Assembly: GCF_900115085.1 (NCBI RefSeq) | Contig: NZ_FOVF01000016.1 | Span: 28,759-92,758, forward strand | Source of the DNA: Dokdonella immobilis | Lineage (GTDB): Bacteria > Pseudomonadota > Gammaproteobacteria > Xanthomonadales > Rhodanobacteraceae | DNA: 64,000 bases | Direction: 5' to 3' | Shown here: positions 28,462-38,082 of the stretch, in pieces | Layout of the letters: each line of letters begins with the position of its first letter | Numbering within the stretch: the first letter of the stretch is position 1 | Notes under the pieces: generated by a model | Told to the model about the DNA's origin: nothing | What the model saw: the letters and a program-made list of their open reading frames with translations, nothing else | Database searches by the model: none | Position numbers and translations under genes: made by a program

Positions 28462-28923
28462 ATGAATCCTCTGCTTCGAAATGTCCTGATCAGCGCCGCG
28501 TTGTGTCTGCCTTTGCTGGCCCAGGCCGCTGGCAAGCCCAAGGTCGAATTCATCAATTCCGACCAGGCCAAGGCGGCGGGCTATCCGTTTTCGCAGGCGG
28601 TGCAGGTCGACCACACGCTGTACCTGTCCGGCCAGATCGGCATCGATCCGGCCACCGGCAAGCTCGCCGCGGGTGGTGTGGGACCCGAGGCGCGCCAGGC
28701 CATGCAGAACATCAAGGACCTGCTCGCCGAGCATGGCCATTCGATGGCCGATATCGTCAAGTGCACGGTGATGCTGGCCGACATCAAGGAGTGGCCGGCC
28801 TTCAACGAGGTCTATCGCGGCTTCTTCGACGGGCGCTTTCCGGCGCGCAGCGCCTTTGCCGGCAGCGGGCTGGCCTTGGGCGCCCGCGTCGAAGTCGAAT
28901 GCATCGCCGTGGTCGGCGACTAG
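28462..28923 (+). CDS. RidA/YjgF family protein with a signal peptide
   Basis: A 153-residue Rid-family protein. Residues 1-23 form a signal peptide (MNPLLRNVLISAALCLPLLA), so the protein is exported, unlike canonical cytoplasmic RidA enamine/imine deaminase. The core follows: YPFSQAVQVDHTLYLSGQIG, RQAMQNIKDLLAEHG, and ARSAFAGSGLALGARVEVEC. In place of the usual P-R-S-x motif it has FPARSAFAGSG, which keeps the Arg expected to bind a carboxylate. The ATG follows AGGAG at 6 bases. The substrate in the periplasm is not known. Confidence 0.9.
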   Translation: MNPLLRNVLISAALCLPLLAQAAGKPKVEFINSDQAKAAGYPFSQAVQVDHTLYLSGQIGIDPATGKLAAGGVGPEARQAMQNIKDLLAEHGHSMADIVKCTVMLADIKEWPAFNEVYRGFFDGRFPARSAFAGSGLALGARVEVECIAVVGD

Positions 28924-28953
28924 CCTGGTGCGCGTGGCTTCGACGGTGGCTGC

Positions 28954-29391
28954 TCAGCCCGCTGTTTCCTTCCACGGATCGTAGCTGCCGAACCACCACA
29001 GGTGGCCTTCGGGGTCGCGGCAACTGTAGCCGCGGCCGCCGTAGTCGTTGTCCTTGAGCGGGTCGATGATCGTTGCCCCGGCGGCGACAGCCATTGCGTG
29101 GTGCGCGTCCGGGTCGCTGACGATGACACAGGGGCACTGCGTTTCGCGTCCGCCGATCTGGTCGGGCTGGGCCATGCGCCGGCCCCATTCGCTGTCGTTG
29201 GCCGTGCTGAGCATGATCATGCCGTTGCCGAAGGTGAGCTGGGCATGGGCGATGCCGCCGGTATCATCCGCATAGACGCCGTGCTTTTCGAAGCCGAAGG
29301 CCTTGCACAGCCATTCGATGGCGGCCGGCGCGTCGCGATAGCGCAGGGCAGGGATGATGGTGCAGACGGTGTTCATGGCGTGAGCGGGCAT
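28954..29391 (-). CDS. VOC family (PhnB-like) protein
   Basis: A 145-residue VOC protein resembling the PhnB/YtjA-type extradiol-dioxygenase-like proteins. TIIPALRYRDAPAAIEWLCK starts the first module, GIAHAQLTFGNGMIMLS holds a metal-ligand histidine position, and GYSCRDPEGHLWWFGSYDPW is the closing module with a Glu. The start at 29391 is preceded by CAGGAGAT; an internal ATG at 29376 is less likely. The next gene upstream on this strand encodes an AraC-type regulator, 100 bases away, which may control it. Confidence 0.9.
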   Translation of the reverse strand: MPAHAMNTVCTIIPALRYRDAPAAIEWLCKAFGFEKHGVYADDTGGIAHAQLTFGNGMIMLSTANDSEWGRRMAQPDQIGGRETQCPCVIVSDPDAHHAMAVAAGATIIDPLKDNDYGGRGYSCRDPEGHLWWFGSYDPWKETAG

Positions 29392-29491
29392 GGCAATCTC
29401 CTGGCAGTGGCGAGTATCGGAAAATCCGGGAGCCCTCAGTATCCACGAGCCGCATTTCGGCGGATTGTAGATTTCGGCAACGCGGGTGCGC

Positions 29492-30325
29492 TTAGATGGA
29501 CGGCAGGACCGTGTCGATCGGAACATGCCGCGGGTACGCCCCCACGGTCGATAGCCAGGTACCGGGCGCGATACCCGAAAATTCGCGAAACTCATGGACG
29601 AGATGGGATTGATCGTGGAATCCACAGTCGGCCGCGACTGCGCTCCAGTTGATGTCTCCTCGCGCATGCGTCGAGGCGATCACCTCGGCGAAACGCTGCA
29701 GGCGCAGAAAGCGCTTCGGACTCACTCCGACATTTTCACGGAACAGCGAACTGAGGCGGCGAACGGATACCCCGGTGTAGCTGGCCAGCGCTGAAACGCT
29801 GTGCATGCGCGGGACCTGCTGCAGCCCAGTGAGGGCATGCGTGACCAGGCCCGGCAGCGCCGCTTCCTCAAATCGGTCGAGCAGCCATTCCTGCAACAGG
29901 GCGATGCGGCCTTGCGCGGAACCGGACTCCAGCATGCGCTCGCGCAGGCGACGGGGTGCCGTTGCGCCGAGGTCGTCGAGATCCGTGTCGACGTCGCGCA
30001 GACGGTCGAGCGGATCGCGGAAAAAGGCGCGTGCGCCGCCGGGATGGAACTCGACACCGGCAACATCGCATTGCTCGGCCGTATCGATGATGAAATGACG
30101 GGTGCCAGGACCCACCAATACCGAGCCGGACCGACGCTGGCAGCGCCAGGCTCCATCATGGCGATAGCTGCGTGTCTCATCCTCGGCCAGATTGATGATC
30201 AGGGAAGCGCCCGCCTTCGGCAGGATGCGTTCGAGACCGAACGGCAGGGTCTCCAGCGAACAATCCCAGATCATGGCCACATGTGCGGCCAGGCGACCTG
30301 TCGGCTGGATGGCGGTGAATGCCAT
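29492..30325 (-). CDS. AraC family transcriptional regulator
   Basis: A 277-residue regulator. Residues ~1-150 form a cupin-like sensor region with a His-rich GVEFHPGGARAFFRDP, and the C-terminal ~100 residues the double helix-turn-helix: SALASYTGVSVRRLSSLFRE and DINWSAVAADCGFHDQSHLV, the second ending with the typical F-HDQSHL-REF pattern. The ATG at 30325 has GGAGGG at a suitable distance. It probably regulates the downstream VOC gene; no operator could be identified. Confidence 0.9.
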   Translation of the reverse strand: MAFTAIQPTGRLAAHVAMIWDCSLETLPFGLERILPKAGASLIINLAEDETRSYRHDGAWRCQRRSGSVLVGPGTRHFIIDTAEQCDVAGVEFHPGGARAFFRDPLDRLRDVDTDLDDLGATAPRRLRERMLESGSAQGRIALLQEWLLDRFEEAALPGLVTHALTGLQQVPRMHSVSALASYTGVSVRRLSSLFRENVGVSPKRFLRLQRFAEVIASTHARGDINWSAVAADCGFHDQSHLVHEFREFSGIAPGTWLSTVGAYPRHVPIDTVLPSI

Positions 30326-30443
30326 GGTCATCCCTCCGGAGTTTCGATCATGTCGGCGTGATCCTGGCAGGCCGGCCAGTACCCGCATCGCGCGAAAGCC
30401 GATCAGTCACGGTGGCTTCCTGTGGACGCGCAGCAGCAACGGA

Positions 30444-31958
30444 TCAAAGCGCACCTCCGAGTTCGGCATCCTTGAAACTGCGCGGACTCAACTGCTGGGT
30501 CATGCGGTAGACGCCTTCGCGGACGATCCGGTTCATCCGGATATCGATGATCGTCGTTTCGTTCGGCGCGATCAGCGGCAGCAGGTTGGCGACATCGGCT
30601 TCGAGTTCCGCCGTCCAGTATTCGACATAGTGATCGCCATCGCGCGGCACGATGCGCAAGCCGTAGGGCGGCCTTGGCACCAGCGCCTTTCGTGCGATCT
30701 CGCCGGGCTTTGGGCCAGGAATCGCCGCGCAGCCGGTCAGGGTCGCGTGGTTGAGGAAGAAGCTGAGATTGCCCGAGCGCTTGTTGAACTGGCGATCGGC
30801 CAGGAAGTTTTCGGGCAACTGGTTGGGATCGTGGTTCGGCCCGGCGGTCAGCAGCACCTTGACATCGGGCGCTCCGATGCCGCGTGAATCGAGCAGGCGA
30901 AAGATCACCATCGCGTGAGGGTCGTGGATGTATTCGCGATCCGGCAGCACCGGCACGTGTTCGACTTCGAGCCGGTTGGCGACGTCCTGATGGGCGCTGT
31001 TCTCGCTGTCGAACTCGGTGCACAGCCTTGCGTAGCCCGCAGCGTCCGCAGTCCCAAGGCAGCGCAGGATCGCATCGACCGTCGCGTCCGTGGCCTCGTC
31101 GTTGCGCACGCCGCGCATGATGCCCATGGCTTCGCCCGAATGGGCCTTGCCCGGCACGATCTTGAAGGCGGTCCGCGCCGAGCGTTTCGATGACACCTTT
31201 GTCAGCGAACGCAGGCGCTTGCGCGCCGAGGGCAGCGCTTCGCCCTCGATCAGCGCGGGCTGTTCGAGCACGATATGCGTGGCGTTGAGGTTGGCCGCGG
31301 CGAGCCGGACCACGCCATCGGAACCGATTTCGCCGGTGTACGGGTTGACGAAGTCGTAAAGCTTGCGGTCGATCGCATCCCCGCTCAGCACGAACTGGAA
31401 CAGTGGCGTCGTCGACTCGAGCAGTTTCAGGCGCGGATAGTCGTCGATCCACCTCAGGTTGAGTTCGCAGGATTCCGGACTACCGAGTTCGAGCCAGTCG
31501 AGCACGCCCTGGCCGGGCTCGACGCCATTGAACCAGCTCTTGATCGCAGCCAGGCGCGACTTGCCGAGCTGGGCCAGGGCCGAACCGAAATTGGCCGGAG
31601 CCAGCATGATCAGGTGGCTCATCGGACACTCGGCCAGGCGCTTGGTCTGCACATAGGTCCGATCGAACCAATCGCGGATCACCGGGCCGCCGGTCGAATG
31701 CGTGATGCAGACGAAGCGCCGCCCGGCGCCGGCCGCGGCGAGCACCTTGTCCAGGGCCGCCTCGAAGCCGCGTGAAATATCCGGCAACCGCACTTCATCG
31801 CGAAAGCTGATGTACTGGCCAAGATACAGATGCTGGACATCGAGCTTGGGTCCGCCGTTGCGCGCGGCCTCGGCCTTCAGGCGCGCCGGCAACCCGCCAT
31901 AGGTGTCGGTATTGGTGACGCTCCAGCCATGCACGAAAAGCACGAGCAATGCCGCCAT
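30444..31958 (-). CDS. Alpha/beta-hydrolase (phospholipase/lipase-like) protein
   Basis: A 504-residue protein, probably cytoplasmic, beginning MAALLVLFVHGWSVTNTDTY. HGWSV is the oxyanion motif and CITHSTGGPVIRDWFDRTY the nucleophile elbow (T-H-S-T-G-G). The C-terminal half, from about residue 290, adds a second domain of ~200 residues with no recognised family, containing EYIHDPHAMVIFRLLDSRG and ending near a conserved-looking ETTIIDIRMNRIVREG. Hydrolysis of a lipid or ester is a reasonable guess; the substrate is unknown. It is upstream-neighboured by a block of intergenic repeats. Confidence 0.78.
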   Translation of the reverse strand: MAALLVLFVHGWSVTNTDTYGGLPARLKAEAARNGGPKLDVQHLYLGQYISFRDEVRLPDISRGFEAALDKVLAAAGAGRRFVCITHSTGGPVIRDWFDRTYVQTKRLAECPMSHLIMLAPANFGSALAQLGKSRLAAIKSWFNGVEPGQGVLDWLELGSPESCELNLRWIDDYPRLKLLESTTPLFQFVLSGDAIDRKLYDFVNPYTGEIGSDGVVRLAAANLNATHIVLEQPALIEGEALPSARKRLRSLTKVSSKRSARTAFKIVPGKAHSGEAMGIMRGVRNDEATDATVDAILRCLGTADAAGYARLCTEFDSENSAHQDVANRLEVEHVPVLPDREYIHDPHAMVIFRLLDSRGIGAPDVKVLLTAGPNHDPNQLPENFLADRQFNKRSGNLSFFLNHATLTGCAAIPGPKPGEIARKALVPRPPYGLRIVPRDGDHYVEYWTAELEADVANLLPLIAPNETTIIDIRMNRIVREGVYRMTQQLSPRSFKDAELGGAL

Positions 31959-32520
31959 GATCGGACTCCTTGTCGATTTGCCGTCGATCGGTAATCAGCG
32001 CCGCAAAACGCAACTGTCTCCATCAGCGTGCGAGGGACACCATGCCGCGACATCGTCGCTCTTCCTGCTGTCGCAGGCGGGAAAGTATTCCCGATGGCAG
32101 CATCTCCGTCTTCTTTCTTCTCCCGCTGGCGAGAGACCATCACTCTCTTTCCTTCTCCCGCTGGCGGGAGAAGGTCCCGAAGGGGGATGAGGGTGGGCTT
32201 CTGATTCCGTCGCCCGTGACGATCCCGCTCCGCCCAACCACCCTCACCAGCCTGTCGGCAGCCTCTCCCGCCCGCGGGAGAGGCATTCCACATCGCAGCC
32301 TCGCCGCGAGTCCCCCCCGCCTTTCGCGCCAGACCAACACTTCTTCTCCTTCTCCCGCTGGCGGCAGACCAAACGGCAGGACTGCCGTTTTGCGCAGCGT
32401 ATGCTGCCCGGAGGGCGAGCACCCTGGAAGGTGCGAGTTCAGGTGCCCGCAGGGCGGATGAGCTGGGTACTCCAAACCTGTACAACACTGCATTCCACCT
32501 TGCGCATCAACGATCACCCA
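31959..32520. other. Gene-free stretch rich in hairpin repeats
   Basis: About 560 bases between the lipase-like gene's start and the aldo/keto reductase's stop codon. No credible gene is seen. From about 32114 to 32369 it holds several imperfect copies of a CCTTCTCCCGC-TGGC-GGGAGAAGG hairpin, including the exact copy at 32151-32193 and CCTCTCCCGCCCGCGGGAGA from 32262. The remaining sequence has no recognised RNA or promoter. Confidence 0.7.
32151..32193 (+). repeat. CCTTCTCCCG hairpin repeat, copy 1
   Basis: 43 bases: a hairpin with arms CCTTCTCCCGC and GCGGGAGAAGG around a TG loop, followed by a GGGGGATGAGGG tail. The reverse complement is identical, base for base, at 35218-35260. Such elements are typical dispersed intergenic repeats in Xanthomonadales-type genomes (family assignment by familiarity, not by search). 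Confidence 0.8.
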
Positions 32521-33459
32521 TCAGCCATTTTCTATCGCAGCAATCAGCGAAGCGCGCTGCGACGCATCGAGCATTGTGGCAACGCCGGCCTTGAGGTTGT
32601 CCGACTCGCGATCCGGCTTGCCGGTCGCCGGAATGACCGCGGTCACTGCCGGGTCACTGAGGGCGAAGCGCAGGAACAACTGCGCCCACGAAGTCGCACC
32701 CACGTCGGCGGCCCAGCCCGGTAGCTCCTTGCCCTTGACCCGTGCAAACAGATTGCCGTCATCGAAATTGCGATTGGCCAGCACGGCGACGCCGAGATCG
32801 CGGGCCATCGGGAAGACGCGCTTTTCGGCATCCCGGTGCGTCACCGAATAGTTGATCTGCAGGAAGTCCGGCTTCGACTCGGCGACCGCATTGGCAAGTT
32901 CGTCCTGCGCGCGATCGAGATAGTGGGTCAGGCCAACATAGCGCACCTTGCCCTCGGCCTTGAGTTCGCGGGCCAGGGCCAGCTGGGTCTTCCAGTCGCC
33001 GAGGTTGTGCACCTGGAGCAAGTCGACATGATCGGTCTGCAGGCGCTTGAGCGAGGCCTCGAACTGGGCAAGTCCGGCGTCGCGCCCGACCACGCCAGAC
33101 AGCTTGGTCGCAAGAAACGCCTTGTCGCGCATCTTCAGTTCGGCCAGCAGGTCACCGATGACGACTTCTGCCGTGCTGTAGGAAGGCGAGGTGTCGATGA
33201 GCGATGCGCCGGCAGCGAAAAACCGCCGCAACACCTCGCGCCGCGGATCACGCTCTTCCGCACCGGTACCGATTTCGAAGCTGCCTGAAGTACCCAGGCC
33301 AATGACCGGCACGCGCTCGCCGCTCGAAGGAATCGCCCGGGTCGCAGTGAACTCTTTCATGGCAGGTGCGGGAGTGGTCGCCACGCCGAGTGAAGGGTCG
33401 ATCATGCCGGCCGCAGCGGCGGCGATGGCTGTACCGAGGAACTGGCGTCGATTGAGCAT
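32521..33459 (-). CDS. Tat-exported aldo/keto reductase
   Basis: A 312-residue aldo/keto reductase-like protein. The N terminus MLNRRQFLGTAIAAAAAG is a twin-arginine signal (RRQFLG), so it is probably folded in the cytoplasm and exported. VIGLGTSGSFEIG starts the barrel, FFAAGASLIDTSPSYSTAEV carries the catalytic Asp-Tyr pair, FLATKLSG the Lys, and LLQVHNLGDWKTQL the His. NADPH binding would be at the C terminus (SDPAVTAVIPATGKP). An in-frame ATG lies 15 bases upstream at 33474. Why a reductase is exported is unclear; other Tat-exported members exist. Confidence 0.9.
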   Translation of the reverse strand: MLNRRQFLGTAIAAAAAGMIDPSLGVATTPAPAMKEFTATRAIPSSGERVPVIGLGTSGSFEIGTGAEERDPRREVLRRFFAAGASLIDTSPSYSTAEVVIGDLLAELKMRDKAFLATKLSGVVGRDAGLAQFEASLKRLQTDHVDLLQVHNLGDWKTQLALARELKAEGKVRYVGLTHYLDRAQDELANAVAESKPDFLQINYSVTHRDAEKRVFPMARDLGVAVLANRNFDDGNLFARVKGKELPGWAADVGATSWAQLFLRFALSDPAVTAVIPATGKPDRESDNLKAGVATMLDASQRASLIAAIENG

Positions 33460-33623
33460 GTCGTCACCATTCAAAGGGCAGGGGACTCATAATGTGCCTG
33501 TCCGAACGCTGCAGGCAAGCCGTCGCGCCGCAGCAGCGCACACAAGTCGTTCAGGAATGTTGAAGACCTGGCAGCGCCCTGGCCGAATCCCAATCATTCC
33601 GTCAGACCCAATGGAGCACCTGA

Positions 33624-34109
33624 ATGAGCATGACCACCCCGGACCTTTGCGATGCCTTTCCCGACCGCGTGCGCGTCGCCGATCCGATCTTCCGCTGCTA
33701 CGGCGGCCGCAACTTCTTCGGTGGCCAGATCGTCACGGTCAAGTGCTTCGAAGACAATTCGAAGGTCAAGGAGCTCGTCGGCGCGCCGGGCAAGGGCAAG
33801 GTGCTGATCGTCGATGGAGGCGGGTCACTGCGCCGCGCCCTGCTCGGCGACCAACTCGCCAGCCAGGCAGTCGCCAACGGCTGGGAAGGCATCCTGATCA
33901 ACGGCTGTCTGCGCGACGTGCAGATCCTCGCGAGCCTCGATATCGGCGTGCAGGCCCTCGCCAGCCATCCGATGAAGACTGAAAAACGCGGCCTCGGCGA
34001 TGTCGACCTGCCGGTCACATTCGCCGGCGTCACCTTCCTGCCGGGCGAATGGCTCTATGCCGATACCAACGGCATCATCGTATCGCCCTCTGCGCTTGAT
34101 CGGACCTGA
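33624..34109 (+). CDS. rraA: Ribonuclease E activity regulator RraA
   Basis: A 161-residue protein that binds RNase E in other bacteria and reduces RNA decay. Typical segments: [57 protein letters not shown] and [15 protein letters not shown]. Length and motifs match E. coli RraA. It forms trimers without enzymatic activity. The 164-base gap to the divergent reductase should contain its promoter. Confidence 0.95.
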   Translation: MSMTTPDLCDAFPDRVRVADPIFRCYGGRNFFGGQIVTVKCFEDNSKVKELVGAPGKGKVLIVDGGGSLRRALLGDQLASQAVANGWEGILINGCLRDVQILASLDIGVQALASHPMKTEKRGLGDVDLPVTFAGVTFLPGEWLYADTNGIIVSPSALDRT

Positions 34110-34383
34110 GTCAGGTTAAAACGCTGCGACTGCGCCGCGCCAGAACCGGAAGAGCGGAATTCAGAGTGGCGAGATTCGCCTGAGTTGACGGGTGCTCGGG
34201 CCCGCTCAATTCCTCAGCCACTGAAAAGGCGGAAGAGAGCTGTCCAATTTCGGGCAACTCCGGAGAGCTGCCAATTGGAACACCGCAGTTCCGCTTGCAA
34301 ATGCACCAGCAGGTGAATCTCAACGCAGGGATCGCCTGCAAGTTCAATGCGAAGCATTGCAGTGTGCTTCGAGCCCTCGACCA
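34110..34383. other. Intergenic stretch between rraA and the SDR gene
   Basis: About 274 bases between convergent genes. An open frame of 78 codons on the minus strand (34111-34347) fills most of it, with Cys-rich FTCWCICKRNCG, but it has no recognisable domain. I call no gene here. No T-tailed hairpin was found. Confidence 0.4.
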
Positions 34384-35172
34384 TCAAAGCGACAGCGTGC
34401 GTCCACCATCGACCGGTACATTGATGCCATTGACGTATCCTGCAACCGGTGAGGCGAGGAAGGCGATGACGCCGGCGATTTCGCTGGCCTCGGCGAAGCG
34501 GCGCAGGGGTACGGTGGCGAGCATGCCTTCGGCGATCTTTTCCTCGGTATTGCCGGTGGCCCTGGCGCGATCGGCCAGGATCTGGTCGAGGCGCTGGGTC
34601 CGGGTATAGCCGGGCAGAACGTTGTTGACAGTGATGCCGGAGGGGCCGAGTTCGGTGGCCAGGGTTTTCGACCAGCTCGCCATGGCGCCGCGAATCGTAT
34701 TGGAGACGCCGAGGTTGCGGATCGGCTCCTTCACCGACGTCGAGATCACATTGACGATGCGGCCGTAGCCGCTGCCCTGCATGCCGGGCAGGATCGCCTG
34801 CAGGATGATCTGGGCGGCCATCAGGTGCTGGTTGAAGGCGATACGGAAGTCATCGAGCGAAGCCGTGTGGGCCGAACCGCCGGGCGGACCTCCGGTGTTG
34901 TTGACGAGGATGTTGACGGCGCCGTTGTTGGCGAGCGCTTCGACCTGGGCGCGAAGCGCCGAGTGATCGTTCATGTCGGTGGCGACATAGCCGTGCTTTT
35001 GCGCACTGTGGATGCGCGGCAATTCGGCGAGGACTTTTTCGAGGGCGTCGGCGGAGCGGGCGAGCAGGGTGACGTCGGCGCCGAGCGCGGCGAGTTCATG
35101 CGCGGTGGCGCGGCCGATGCCCTGGGAGGCGCCGCAGACGAGGGCGTGTTTTCCGGTGAGGTCGAGATTCAT
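34384..35172 (-). CDS. Short-chain dehydrogenase-like protein lacking the catalytic Tyr/Lys
   Basis: A 262-residue Rossmann-fold protein of the SDR superfamily. ALVCGASQGIGRATAHELA is the dinucleotide-binding motif and ILVNNTGGPP the NNAG counterpart. At the place where YxxxK is normally found, it has SNTIRGAMASWSK, so the catalytic Tyr is Ser and the Lys is Arg. PVDGGRTLSL ends the protein. It resembles a described subgroup of BKR-like proteins without the perfect tetrad; its reaction is unknown. Upstream of its start lies a repeat-rich region and the asnS gene cluster on the same strand. Confidence 0.9.
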   Translation of the reverse strand: MNLDLTGKHALVCGASQGIGRATAHELAALGADVTLLARSADALEKVLAELPRIHSAQKHGYVATDMNDHSALRAQVEALANNGAVNILVNNTGGPPGGSAHTASLDDFRIAFNQHLMAAQIILQAILPGMQGSGYGRIVNVISTSVKEPIRNLGVSNTIRGAMASWSKTLATELGPSGITVNNVLPGYTRTQRLDQILADRARATGNTEEKIAEGMLATVPLRRFAEASEIAGVIAFLASPVAGYVNGINVPVDGGRTLSL

Positions 35173-35514
35173 TGTTGGTGCCTCGTTCTTGTGGATGGCG
35201 GGAGCGCCAAAAGCCTTCCCTCATCCCCCTTCGGGACCTTCTCCCGCCAGCGGGAGAAGGAAAGAATTTGCGTTCGGAATTCGGAAGGGTGAATAGTGCC
35301 ATTCCGAACGGTGCGTGTCGTGAAAACCCTCTCCCTCCGGGAGAGGGCAGGGTGAGGGTTCGGGGAAGCCGTCTGGCTCGAGGCTTCGATGAACCCTCAT
35401 CCGGCGCTTCGCGCCGCCTTCTCCCGGAGGAGACGGGCAGGGGATTGCGTTCTGAGGCTTCGATGGACCCTCATCCGCCCTCCGGGCACCTTCTCCCGAT
35501 GGGAGAAGGGATCA
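35173..35514. other. Repeat-rich intergenic region
   Basis: About 340 bases without a gene. It carries the second copy of the 43-base hairpin repeat (35218-35260), then CCCTCTCCCTCCGGGAGAGG from 35327, and CCTTCTCCCGATGGGAGAAG from 35489. Two near-identical 24-base segments beginning GAGGCTTCGATG occur at 35380-35403 and 35454-35477, 74 bases apart. No promoter could be assigned. Confidence 0.75.
35218..35260 (-). repeat. CCTTCTCCCG hairpin repeat, copy 2 (inverted)
   Basis: The same 43 bases as at 32151-32193, in reverse orientation and with no mismatch. It sits just upstream of the SDR gene start, 46 bases away. Identity over the tail as well as the hairpin shows a conserved mobile or amplified unit rather than a simple terminator hairpin. 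Confidence 0.8.
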
Positions 35515-35853
35515 TCACTGGATGCGGGCGAGCTTCTGCACCATCAGCGAGAGCAACTCTTCTTCGTCTTCGGCGCGCGGGGGTTCGACCGATTCGAGGT
35601 CGAAGCCCATCATCGCGGCGTCTTCTTCGTCGAGGCCGTCGAAGGCGCGGAACTCGGCATCGAGCAGGGCCATGCGGGCGTGTTGCTCGTCGTCGTAGCG
35701 CGGGCGTTCGCCACTCGAGTCGAAGATTTCGGCGATGCCGGAATCGAGGACGGTCAGGCGTGCCCAGACCAGGGTGTCGCCGATGATGGTGACCCACCAT
35801 TCATGCTGCCGGGCTTCGTCGATATCGGGTTCGTCGTGATCGTGGGTCGTCAT
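35515..35853 (-). CDS. Conserved-looking acidic protein of unknown function
   Basis: A 112-residue acidic protein, without signal or membrane segment. I do not recognise it. HEWWVTIIGDTLVWARLTVL forms the hydrophobic core, followed by a DE-rich second half (FRAFDGLDEEDAAMMGFDLE). It lies 7 bases after the next membrane-protein gene, which overlaps asnS, so the three appear to be one transcript. A reference search would be needed for family assignment. Confidence 0.72.
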   Translation of the reverse strand: MTTHDHDEPDIDEARQHEWWVTIIGDTLVWARLTVLDSGIAEIFDSSGERPRYDDEQHARMALLDAEFRAFDGLDEEDAAMMGFDLESVEPPRAEDEEELLSLMVQKLARIQ

Positions 35854-35860
35854 TGCTGGG

Positions 35861-36159
35861 TCAGCCGAGGGCTTTCGAGGCGATCGCGGCGAGCCCGCCG
35901 ATCACGATCGACCAGGCGCCGATCGCGCCGAGGCGGGCGAGGCCGGTCAGGGACTTGTCGTGCAGTGCGCGGTAGCGACGCGCGAGGTACCAGCCGAAGG
36001 CTTGCGGACTGAACATGAAGCCGCCGAGGCGTTCGCGTTCGGCCGGATGATGATCGCGCAGGTGCACGACGACCAGGATCCAGGTCATTAGGTAGGTGGT
36101 CAGGCCAGCGACGAAGAAGCCGAGGCCGAGCAGCAGCATGAACTCGCGGGCGACGTGCA

Positions 36160-36160
<1 letters not shown>
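35861..36160 (-). CDS. Small integral membrane protein
   Basis: A 99-residue protein with two or three membrane helices: FMLLLGLGFFVAGLTTYLMT at the N terminus, a loop with HLRDHHPAERERLGGFMFSP, and AIGAWSIVIGGLAAIASKAL at the C terminus. Function is unknown. Its ATG overlaps the asnS stop by one base (TGATG), indicating that it is translated from the asnS transcript. Confidence 0.75.
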
Positions 36161-37560
<1,400 letters not shown>

Positions 37561-37724
37561 GCGTGACGTGCTCCGGAAATCGTGGTTTGCCCGGTTCGGG
37601 CGCAGCGCTGGAAACCGCGCATGATAACGGAACGCCCCCGGCAGTTGGCGTATCCAGCTTGTTTTCCGGGCTTCGGATCCCGATATGCAGTCTGTGCCGG
37701 ATGCTAGACTAGCCACATCGAATC

Positions 37725-37739
37725 CCGAATCCCGCTCCC
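37725..37739. repeat. Short GGGATTC-type repeat copy
   Basis: GAATCCCGAATCCCG occurs directly upstream of the Fe-S carrier gene start. It is the same unit as in the arms at 23619-23670 and 23724-23752. A single arm is present here, so no hairpin forms. Confidence 0.6.
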
Positions 37740-37746
37740 AGACCCC

Positions 37747-38082
37747 ATGCCAATCCAGTTGACCGAAGCCGCCCTCAACCGCATGCACGCGTTCCTCGCC
37801 AGGAACCCGGACGCTGTGGGTGTGCGCTTTGGCATCAGGAAGACCGGCTGCTCGGGCTATGCCTACACCGTGGATCTGGCCAGAGCCGTTGCTGAAAACG
37901 ACCAGGTGTTCGATCAGGACGGCATCCGCGTCCTCGTCGACGCCGAGGCCTTGCCGTACGTCGAGGGCACCGAGATCGATTTCAAGCGCCACGGACTCAA
38001 CGCTTCGTTCGTGTTCCGCAACCCGAACGCCACCGGCGAATGCGGGTGTGGCGAGAGCTTCACGGTCGACAGTCCGGCCTGA
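37747..38082 (+). CDS. A-type iron-sulfur carrier (IscA/SufA/ErpA family)
   Basis: A 111-residue HesB-like scaffold that delivers Fe-S clusters to target proteins in the cytoplasm. The three conserved cysteines are visible: KTGCSGYAY and the pair ECGCGESF near the C terminus. [20 protein letters not shown] precedes the pair as usual. No isc or suf genes adjoin, so IscA, SufA or ErpA cannot be told apart with certainty. It is divergent from asnS. Confidence 0.92.
   Translation: MPIQLTEAALNRMHAFLARNPDAVGVRFGIRKTGCSGYAYTVDLARAVAENDQVFDQDGIRVLVDAEALPYVEGTEIDFKRHGLNASFVFRNPNATGECGCGESFTVDSPA

Noticed and set aside
32114..32369. CRISPR array
   Set aside because: The repeats are hairpins of varied length without regular spacers and no cas genes are present.
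34111..34347. 78-codon open frame filling the rraA-SDR gap
   Set aside because: No recognisable domain or convincing ribosome-binding site; left as unassigned intergenic DNA.
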